A program made the translations under genes and the position numbers. Below are positions 40,386-46,928 of a stretch of 48,134 bases of DNA, one piece after another (position 1 is the first letter of the stretch; the number at the start of each line of letters is the position of its first letter). The notes under the pieces are model-generated. The model had not been told where the DNA came from, searched no databases, and saw nothing but the letters and a program-made list of their open reading frames with translations. The DNA is taken from the IMG/VR virus record IMGVR_UViG_3300042484_001091, positions 1 to 48,134 of that record; one strand, given 5' to 3'. Source of the stretch: a virus.

Positions 40386-41154
40386 ACCAAATACATTTCG
40401 CACAAGATTCCGTCATTTGGTAACATCTGGCTGTAGTTTTACTAGTAATTTAATAGTTCCAGATGGTAGTCCATTTGCTTGGCCCAATATGTTAGCCTCA
40501 TGGTGCGGATTAAAAATACACAATTTAGCAGTACCCGGTGCTGGCAATGATCATACTGCACGAAGTTTGATACTATATTTGGAAAAAAACAACTTAGATC
40601 CTGCTGAAACATTGGTATTACCAATGTGGTCAGGCGCTGGCAGGATTGATTGGATTACAGATCGATTGTCAAGCAAATTTCGAACTCAATATCCATTTGA
40701 ATACAAATACGATAATGATAATGAACTAACACTAGGAGGCCATTGGTGGAACAGTAAACGCTCAACTCATTTGATTAAATCTCTGCAAGAGTATTCAAAA
40801 TATCAGTCTGACACCAGTTTTGCGTTGGCCACTTGGTTAGCAATAGAGAACATTAAAAATTATTTGTTAACCAATGGATATTCTTTTTATTTTACAAGTA
40901 TTTTTAGTCTCAACACGCCTGTGTTACGAGATGCACATGCACTAGATTTTGTCGAGCAATTAAAAAAAATACAACTGTCGTTAGATATGAAATACTGGTT
41001 GCCAATTGCGGATCAAGATTATTATGGCAATTGGTGTAATAGAATGAATATGTTAGCAGACGATGGCTTTCATCCTGGCACAAACGCCAATTTGGAATGG
41101 CCGCAGCAGGTATTAGTACCGTGCTTAAAACAACTTGGAATAATTGATGAGTGA
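40375..41154 (+). CDS. SGNH/GDSL-like hydrolase
   Basis: A 259-residue protein. The N-terminal strand ends in VTSGCSFT (residues 16-23), the block I form GCSFT with the likely nucleophile S21 seen in phage SGNH proteins. NLAVPGAGNDHTARS (50-64) gives the Gly/Asn oxyanion block with N58. DDGFHPGTNANLEW near the end gives the block V Asp-x-x-His pair, with H233 and an Asp three residues earlier (D230). SGNH enzymes remove or move acyl groups, for instance on sugars. The gene is more A/T-rich than the radical SAM genes around it. ATG 40375 lies inside the end of the upstream gene and its own stop overlaps the next start. In this setting O-acetyl editing of a glycan is a reasonable guess. Confidence 0.72.
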   Translation: MWIEPNTFRTRFRHLVTSGCSFTSNLIVPDGSPFAWPNMLASWCGLKIHNLAVPGAGNDHTARSLILYLEKNNLDPAETLVLPMWSGAGRIDWITDRLSSKFRTQYPFEYKYDNDNELTLGGHWWNSKRSTHLIKSLQEYSKYQSDTSFALATWLAIENIKNYLLTNGYSFYFTSIFSLNTPVLRDAHALDFVEQLKKIQLSLDMKYWLPIADQDYYGNWCNRMNMLADDGFHPGTNANLEWPQQVLVPCLKQLGIIDE

Positions 41155-42409
41155 ATACAAATACAACAGCACAGATTTGGTACGGCCCACAGAATTAACT
41201 AGCCGTGAGGAATTCTTATTAAAAGATTCTAAAACGTTTTGCATTTATCCCTGGATTCATTTGCATGCCTACCCCACTGGCGAAGCATACCCCTGCTGTC
41301 ATGCTGAAATGAAGCCGGGTATAGTGGGCAATTGCCGCACAAATACACTAGAAGAAATATGGTCAGGCGAACCCATGCAGCGGCTACGTGCAGACATGCT
41401 GACGGAAACGCCACACGCTGCCTGCACACGTTGTTATGAGCAGGAAGAATCAGGATTCTTTTCAGGCCGCAAGTCAGCAAACAAACATCACGGGCATCAC
41501 ATAAAGAAACTGGATCAAAATCCTTTTGAAATGACCTATTGGGACATTCGTTTTTCGAACCTATGCAATTTAAAATGCCGTAGCTGTGGGCATATCTTTA
41601 GTTCACAGTGGTATCAAGATCAAACCAAATTAGCAGGTGGTGATTGGAAAGCTCGCAACTCAGTGCTCAACTATGCAGGGCGCACAGAAACAGACATGTG
41701 GGAACAGTTAATTCCGCACCTGGACCATGTGGAACAGATCTACTTTGCAGGGGGTGAGCCATTGCTGATGGAAGAACACTACCGCATTCTAGACGAGCTG
41801 GTCCGTCGCAGACGCTTTGATGTTAGACTGATCTACAACACAAACTTCACACATACTGATTTAAAAGGTAAATCTGTATTTGAATATTGGAAGCAATTTC
41901 GATCAGTAGCAGTGGGTGCCAGTCTAGACGACTCGGGCAGCCGTGGCGAATACATTAGAAAAGGCACAGACTGGACTGTAGTAGAGCAGAACAGACGTGA
42001 CATGTTGCGTGTGTGTCCCGAAGTGGATTTCTACATTTCACCTACCTTGAGCATAATGAATGCCTGGCACCTGCCCGATTTTCATCGTGACTGGGTTGAA
42101 GCGGGCCTGATCCGCGCACAGGATTTGAATGTAAATATCCTACAAGATCCTGTACACTATAGAATAGACATTGCCACAGCGGAATACAAACAAACACTCA
42201 CAGCATTGTATCAGAGTCATATCCATTGGCTTGACGGACAGGATCCTTTAAACCGTGCCACACAAGGATTTGAATCAGCTATTACCTTTATGAATACCAC
42301 AGACAACACACATCTAATAGATACATTCTGGCGTAAAACACACGAGTTAGATGTGATAAGAAACGAAAACATATTGGATGTAATTCCTGAATTGGCAGCA
42401 TTAAAATGA
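41147..42409 (+). CDS. radical SAM enzyme with N-terminal SPASM/twitch-like domain (C; PW subclass)
   Basis: 420 residues from ATG 41147; a TTG one codon earlier is the alternative. The N-terminal domain has C32 in TFCIYPWIHLHAYPTG, the C50-C51 pair in YPCCHAE, C63, and C93/C96 in ACTRCYEQEESG, a SPASM-like cysteine set ahead of the core. The radical SAM motif is C140-x3-C144-x2-C147 (NLCNLKCRSC), followed by FAGGEPLL and LIYNTNFTH. GASLDDSGSRGEYIRKGTDW matches the region where these enzymes close the barrel. The order (cluster domain first, radical core second) is found in a group named twitch-domain radical SAM proteins, common in phages and in surface-polysaccharide loci. Substrate unknown. 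Start and stop both overlap neighbours. Confidence 0.87.
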   Translation: MSEYKYNSTDLVRPTELTSREEFLLKDSKTFCIYPWIHLHAYPTGEAYPCCHAEMKPGIVGNCRTNTLEEIWSGEPMQRLRADMLTETPHAACTRCYEQEESGFFSGRKSANKHHGHHIKKLDQNPFEMTYWDIRFSNLCNLKCRSCGHIFSSQWYQDQTKLAGGDWKARNSVLNYAGRTETDMWEQLIPHLDHVEQIYFAGGEPLLMEEHYRILDELVRRRRFDVRLIYNTNFTHTDLKGKSVFEYWKQFRSVAVGASLDDSGSRGEYIRKGTDWTVVEQNRRDMLRVCPEVDFYISPTLSIMNAWHLPDFHRDWVEAGLIRAQDLNVNILQDPVHYRIDIATAEYKQTLTALYQSHIHWLDGQDPLNRATQGFESAITFMNTTDNTHLIDTFWRKTHELDVIRNENILDVIPELAALK

Positions 42410-43623
42410 ACATACCACACGATAAATTTTGCGTATTGCCCTGGGTGAGCTTAGAAGCTTCGCCTATTGGTACTGTGCGCCCTTGTTGTCTGGCAGACGA
42501 CGAACTGGTAGACGATACAGGCAACAAGTTCTCACTGCTCACTGCTGACTTTGCGAGTATACAAAACTCACAAGCCATGACACGCCTGCGTGAAGAGTTC
42601 CTGGCAGGTAAACGGCCACAAACATGCCGCAAGTGCTGGATGGAAGAAAGGTCTGGACGCACATCAAAACGCATGCACACCTTGGACAGAATGAAGCACA
42701 TGGGCATAAGTTCGGAATGGACCACAGCAGCCAAGCCACTAATGTTCCTGGATCTAAAGCTGGGCAATATCTGCAATTTAAAATGCCGTATATGTGGATC
42801 ATGGTCATCAAGTCAATTTGCCACAGAAGAGCTAAATGACATGTCACCTGATGAGGACAAAAAGAAATCATTTCCTTATCAAATGCTACGAGCTGGCGCA
42901 TGGCCCAGAGAAAATCAATCATTTTGGACAGAAATTGATCAGTGTTTGAATGACATACGCTACATTGAATTCACCGGCGGCGAGCCATTTATGATTCGGG
43001 AACACTTTGCCATGTTGCAAGGCATTGTTGATCGTGGTATTGCACATCAAGTGGAAATACACTACAACACAAATGGCACACACTATCCTGCAGAAGCCGA
43101 GTCAATCTGGCGTCATTTTAAAACAGTAGAAGTGGCATTCTCCATAGACGATCTAGGCGAAAGATTTGAATATCAACGCACCAATGCAGACTGGGCAGTA
43201 GTACTAGATAACATCACAAGTTTTCAATATCTTCGAAGTCAAATGCCCAACTTGCGGTTGCAGTGCTGTAGCACAGTGAATGTATTCAATGTGCGTTACA
43301 TTGATCAACTGGCTCAATGGATTGTGCTACAGGGCTTTGATTTTGTGTACTGGAACATGATGCATGATGCTTGGTACTTTTCAATTGCCACGCTGCCAGA
43401 TTCTGCCAAAGCTGAAATTGCTGAACACCTACGTTCAGCAGACGTACCCACACAGTATCGTGAGGAATTTGATAGAATCACGGACTTCATGAACAACGGT
43501 GCCAGCACAGACGGATTTATGACTGTGATGAAGATCCGTGACTTGGATCGCAAGCGGCAACAAAATTTACGCACAGTAGCACCCGAACTGGCTGACATTT
43601 TGAATTATCATTATGACCAATAA
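42406..43623 (+). CDS. radical SAM enzyme with N-terminal SPASM/twitch-like domain (D; PW subclass)
   Basis: A 405-residue protein, close in layout to the preceding enzyme. N-terminal cysteines: C9 in FCVLPWVSLEASPIG, C27-C28 in RPCCLADDE, and C74/C77 in PQTCRKCWMEERSG. The radical SAM motif is C123-x3-C127-x2-C130 (NICNLKCRIC). FTGGEPFM, IHYNTNGTHYP and AFSIDDLGERFEYQRTNADW follow in the expected order. It forms a back-to-back pair with enzyme C, the stop of one overlapping the ATG of the other, so the two may act together or on successive sites. The C-terminus (FMTVMKIRDLDRKRQQNLRT) is charged and helical. No defect is visible in any catalytic motif. Confidence 0.87.
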   Translation: MNIPHDKFCVLPWVSLEASPIGTVRPCCLADDELVDDTGNKFSLLTADFASIQNSQAMTRLREEFLAGKRPQTCRKCWMEERSGRTSKRMHTLDRMKHMGISSEWTTAAKPLMFLDLKLGNICNLKCRICGSWSSSQFATEELNDMSPDEDKKKSFPYQMLRAGAWPRENQSFWTEIDQCLNDIRYIEFTGGEPFMIREHFAMLQGIVDRGIAHQVEIHYNTNGTHYPAEAESIWRHFKTVEVAFSIDDLGERFEYQRTNADWAVVLDNITSFQYLRSQMPNLRLQCCSTVNVFNVRYIDQLAQWIVLQGFDFVYWNMMHDAWYFSIATLPDSAKAEIAEHLRSADVPTQYREEFDRITDFMNNGASTDGFMTVMKIRDLDRKRQQNLRTVAPELADILNYHYDQ

Positions 43624-44524
43624 AATAACATTGTTGAGTGAACGACCGTTGACGTTAAACAGCATGTGGCTGAGTGATATCATTGCCCCGCACTTGATGC
43701 TGGAGTATTACGATTCAAATAAAACATATAACAAACAATCAACAGTGTTTTATGCGCCGTATTATGGACCAGAGTCGCCCATACAGCAACAGTTTTTAGA
43801 AGATGGATTTAAGATTGTGTATGATAACTTATGGGAAGCGCCGGTTGTTGACACGTCAAAATACATCATGCAGCACTGGGATTGGATCAGACACTATGAA
43901 AGTTTATGGTACCGACATCTTGGGTATCACACTTATCAGCCTAATAGAAATTTTAAAAAACTTGCTCTCATGCCCATGCGTCTGGTCAAACCACATAGAA
44001 CTCTAGCAGCAGAAAAATTACAACCCTGGTTGCATGATTTTGTTTGGAGTTACGTGTATCAAGGTCGAGAATTGCCCAATGGCGGAGATGCAATTAACGA
44101 TTGGAATACGCAAAGATTGTTTCATCATGAGTGGTATGATGATACTTGTTTTAGTTTTGTGTCCGAAACGTATGTGGAATTAATTAATGACCGTGTGCTA
44201 ATATCTGAAAAGGCCTACAAACCCATTGCATTTTATCATCCTTTTGTGATACTGGGTCCTGCAGGCATACTACAATCTTTAAGGAATTTTGGGTTTGAAA
44301 CGTTTGACAACTTGTTTGATGAAAACTACGATACAGAACTAAATTGGCATCAACGATTGGATTGTTTGGTTAAGAATGTAAGTGAATTCAAAAAACAACC
44401 TTATGACATGCTAACACAACAAAAAATTCAACACAATCATGCATTGTTTTTTGATCATGCTGTGAGTTGCAAATATATCAATGAGCAAATTATTGAACCT
44501 CTTTTGAATTATGCAGAAACCTGA
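43613..44524 (+). CDS. putative GT-B-like glycosyltransferase (second copy)
   Basis: A 303-residue relative of the protein at 37928. Shared parts are FVSETYVELINDRVLISEKA (with S-E-K at 198-200), YKPIAFYHPFVILGP and a region with FETFDNLFDENYD. The N-terminal half (LSERPLTLNSMWLSDIIAPH, QHWDWIRHYESLWYRHLGYH) differs strongly from the first copy and is shorter. The serine-glutamate-lysine step followed by KPI and a Gly/Pro strand resembles the donor site of GT-B enzymes, but this is a weak call. Like the first copy, it sits between two radical SAM genes and overlaps both. Its A/T content is higher than theirs. Confidence 0.48.
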   Translation: MTNKITLLSERPLTLNSMWLSDIIAPHLMLEYYDSNKTYNKQSTVFYAPYYGPESPIQQQFLEDGFKIVYDNLWEAPVVDTSKYIMQHWDWIRHYESLWYRHLGYHTYQPNRNFKKLALMPMRLVKPHRTLAAEKLQPWLHDFVWSYVYQGRELPNGGDAINDWNTQRLFHHEWYDDTCFSFVSETYVELINDRVLISEKAYKPIAFYHPFVILGPAGILQSLRNFGFETFDNLFDENYDTELNWHQRLDCLVKNVSEFKKQPYDMLTQQKIQHNHALFFDHAVSCKYINEQIIEPLLNYAET

Positions 44525-45800
44525 CACCTTGTGTATGGCCCCCTGGACTCACACATACCTGAGTCCGCAAACTGAACGGCGAATGTGCTGTGCGTCAAGA
44601 GAACCTGCACAGAACTTTGAACAGTATATAGATACTAAAAGTGGCACTGGTCGATACATCCCTGTCACCCTGGAAGAACACTGGAATAGCCCACACATGC
44701 AGAGTGTGCGCAGACGCATGATGGCCGGAGAAACCTTGCCCGAATGCGAAGTATGCAATGATAAACTGCTAAACACAGACGTATACCGCACATACTTTTG
44801 GCATCTTTTCCAACACAAATACGATGATGTAATTGGTAAAACAGATCTGAATGGCCGCACAAGCATGCTGCCTGTGAGCTGGGATTATCGATTCTCCAAC
44901 CTATGCAATTTCAAATGCAGGACCTGTGGCGACATGTTAAGCTCAAGCTGGGAAACTGAACAGCGCCAGCATCAAATGGTTGACTGGACTAATGCCAAAA
45001 ACGCATGGATGCAGCCGGATGTGCGCAGAGAAATCTCTCAGTTTCAAGACACACAAATTGAAGAAGAATTCAGTTCAGCTGTGGAACAGCACAGGGTAGA
45101 AGAAATCTATTGGGTAGGCGGCGAACCTTTAATGTACGAACAGCATTGGCGTTACATGAAAAGAATTATTGAATTAGGAGACGGAAAAAATGTTTATGCT
45201 AGATATAATACTAATCTCAGTCGTGTTGATTATGGGGGCAGCAATCTCTATCGCGATATATTGGCACATGTGCGAGACTGGCAAATCTGTGCCAGCCTTG
45301 ACGGAACAGGAACGATTGGAGAATACATACGCACTGGCCTGGACTATGGGACTTTTATAAAGAACTTCCGCCAAGGGCTAGAGATAGCAACAAACCCGCG
45401 CCAAATGCGTCTGGACTTTACACTCACACTACCGGGCATGTTTGAAGTGGATAACATGATGGCACTGGCTGAAGAATTGGGTGTGCAAATGTTGGCTAAA
45501 GTGATATTCAGCTTTGGCCCAGATATCATTATGAGCCCACTTGCGCTGCCCAGATCAATACTGGATCCATGGGTTGACGAACTAGCAGGCCGCTCCGCTG
45601 GCGCCATGCGTGATGTACTGCTACAACTAAAGAACCGTCCTACATTTGAGGAACAATGGCCAGATACATATCGCGCAGCTCTTGCAAAAGGTCGGGCCAG
45701 AGTGTTAAAATTAGAAAGCATTCGCACACAAAAAATTACTATGGCAGAAATACTTGCTCAAAGACCTGCGGTGCTAGATTGGTGGAATGAAATTGCTTGA
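44511..45800 (+). CDS. radical SAM enzyme with N-terminal SPASM/twitch-like domain (E; PW subclass)
   Basis: A 429-residue protein. N-terminal cysteines: C8 in LCMAPWTHTYLSPQ, C26-C27 in RRMCCASRE, and C79/C82 in PECEVCND. The radical SAM motif is C132-x3-C136-x2-C139 (NLCNFKCRTC). WVGGEPLM and ARYNTNLSRV follow, then SLDGTGTIGEYIRTGLDYGT. The C-terminus is basic and helical (AALAKGRARVLKLE). It is the fifth and last radical SAM gene of the cassette and follows the second putative GT-B-like gene. Start and stop overlap both neighbours. A 56-residue +1-frame ORF with its own ribosome site is nested at 45190-45360. Confidence 0.87.
   Translation: MQKPDTLCMAPWTHTYLSPQTERRMCCASREPAQNFEQYIDTKSGTGRYIPVTLEEHWNSPHMQSVRRRMMAGETLPECEVCNDKLLNTDVYRTYFWHLFQHKYDDVIGKTDLNGRTSMLPVSWDYRFSNLCNFKCRTCGDMLSSSWETEQRQHQMVDWTNAKNAWMQPDVRREISQFQDTQIEEEFSSAVEQHRVEEIYWVGGEPLMYEQHWRYMKRIIELGDGKNVYARYNTNLSRVDYGGSNLYRDILAHVRDWQICASLDGTGTIGEYIRTGLDYGTFIKNFRQGLEIATNPRQMRLDFTLTLPGMFEVDNMMALAEELGVQMLAKVIFSFGPDIIMSPLALPRSILDPWVDELAGRSAGAMRDVLLQLKNRPTFEEQWPDTYRAALAKGRARVLKLESIRTQKITMAEILAQRPAVLDWWNEIA
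45190..45360 (+). CDS. candidate nested +1-frame membrane protein, one helix, 56 residues
   Basis: Nested one base out of frame in radical SAM gene E. AGGAG (45176-45180) stands nine bases before ATG 45190. The product would have one N-terminal membrane helix (residues 4-25, LDIILISVVLIMGAAISIA and on) and a polar tail of about 30 residues with LTEQERLENTYALAW. In the main frame, 21 of the 23 codons from 45189 end in T or C, and the bias stops where the helix ends. The related gene at 41147 uses ACA at the matching Thr where this gene uses ACT. It is small, and chance cannot be excluded. Confidence 0.32.
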   Translation: MFMLDIILISVVLIMGAAISIAIYWHMCETGKSVPALTEQERLENTYALAWTMGLL

Positions 45801-46830
45801 TCATATTGAAATAGACCTACGCGGACAAGATAGTGTGCTTACTGTGTATATAGACGTACCAGACAACAGTTTAAGCCGTCGTTGGCTGGCTGCGCTAAAT
45901 GATATTATACGAACTGATTTACATTTAGAAAAGAATTACTGTTGGATGGGATGGACAGAAAGTGAACGAAATGCCGGATACCTTTGTGGGCAAATTAACA
46001 ATAGCATTAATCATATTAACGGAAGTGGCCTTGGCTATCACATTGATTGTGATGCTTACTCAGTAGACAATGTGATACAGCCAGACCTGGATGTTGATCA
46101 TGAACGCATGAATCAGCTGCACAGATATTTTGAAGATCTACAGGGATGGTCAGGTGGCATCAGCCGCTATTATAATTCAGCTGATCCTGCTACACGCTGG
46201 CACATACGCCAGCTAAACTTGCTGTGCCACGAATTAGAAAGTCTTGTGTTAAGCATGCGCAAGGCAGTTCAAGCACCCGAATGGCGTAGGCCTAGTCAGT
46301 TGATGTGCTGGCTAAACGCACCGCGTTTTGCACTAGAGCCCGAAGACTATGCACTGTTTGGTATAGAAACTATCAACAGAAGTCTAGGCGGTGTTTATTT
46401 GGGTGTAAATAAAGCAGTTGGCAAACATCACTGGGAGGTGTTCAATGATGAAGGCAGGGATAGTCGCATTAGCGAACTGGTTACTACAGGACTGCGTGTA
46501 CAAACTCAAGCCGCTGGCGACTTTGATATTGAATGGGCCCGTGACCCTGGCGCTTATCACTGGCAAAAGACCAAGCTCGCAGAATTCCGTACCTGGTTAC
46601 TGGACAATGGGTTTGATCCAGAGGACAAAAGTCTCACCATTGGTCACCCAAAGGTGGCGCAGGTTGATGTGAAAAGAACATTTGGCACAGATGATTATCA
46701 ACGTATTTGGGCACAGTTGGCCAGTCATCTTGATGTGTATAGCATACGCACCAGTTGGGGTGAAGCCACATATGAATACCACTGGAGCGATCCAGACTAT
46801 GCTGAACAGCAAATAAGGAGACTGAAATGA
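45787..46830 (+). CDS. conserved protein of unknown function in the modification operon
   Basis: A 347-residue soluble protein that I do not recognise. It opens with a beta-rich segment (IEIDLRGQDSVLTVYIDVPD), then LSRRWLAALNDIIRTDLHLE and NYCWMGWTESERNAGYL. The middle has RYYNSADPATRWHIRQLNLL and a helical stretch. The C-terminal half shows GVYLGVNKAVGKHHWEVFND and FRTWLLDNGFDPEDKSLTIG. Many His, Trp and Asp residues are present, but no cluster or nucleotide-binding motif. No cysteine pattern suggests an iron-sulphur protein. ATG 45787 lies in the end of radical SAM gene E, and the stop overlaps the ATG of the 33-residue peptide (ATGA). It may be a partner or substrate-handling protein for the cassette; this is inference from context only. 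Confidence 0.6.
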   Translation: MKLLDHIEIDLRGQDSVLTVYIDVPDNSLSRRWLAALNDIIRTDLHLEKNYCWMGWTESERNAGYLCGQINNSINHINGSGLGYHIDCDAYSVDNVIQPDLDVDHERMNQLHRYFEDLQGWSGGISRYYNSADPATRWHIRQLNLLCHELESLVLSMRKAVQAPEWRRPSQLMCWLNAPRFALEPEDYALFGIETINRSLGGVYLGVNKAVGKHHWEVFNDEGRDSRISELVTTGLRVQTQAAGDFDIEWARDPGAYHWQKTKLAEFRTWLLDNGFDPEDKSLTIGHPKVAQVDVKRTFGTDDYQRIWAQLASHLDVYSIRTSWGEATYEYHWSDPDYAEQQIRRLK

Positions 46831-46928
46831 AATGGATTAGAAGAATTTGGAACAGAATCACACTGGAGATTCGCTATCGTCGAAAGCTAAAAGAACTACG
46901 CAAACGAGATCCTTTTATCTACAAATGA
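46827..46928 (+). CDS. 33-residue cationic amphipathic peptide
   Basis: ATG 46827 to TGA 46926-46928, with a perfect AAGGAG (46815-46820) six bases upstream. The product begins MKWIRRIWNRI and ends with KELRKRDPFIYK. Fourteen of 33 residues are Lys or Arg, spaced as in an amphipathic helix, with Trp and Ile on the other face. Start and stop overlap both neighbours, which supports a real gene. I recall similar short peptides in aquatic T4-like phages but know no function. Options are a membrane-surface or nucleic-acid-binding peptide, or a small partner of the following enzyme. A peptide substrate of the radical SAM enzymes is possible but unsupported: it has no leader/core split, Cys or Gly-rich part. 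Confidence 0.72.
   Translation: MKWIRRIWNRITLEIRYRRKLKELRKRDPFIYK

Noticed and set aside
42288-42776. Minus-strand ORF of 162 residues across two radical SAM genes
   Set aside because: It is antisense to conserved cysteine motifs, so its own Cys/Ser/Leu-rich make-up is a shadow.
46445-46672. A +1-frame ORF of 75 residues in the 347-residue unknown gene, with GGGAGG six bases before ATGATG
   Set aside because: The ribosome site is good, but the product is only weakly hydrophobic, basic and without clear helices, and no codon shift was seen. It was not listed as a gene.
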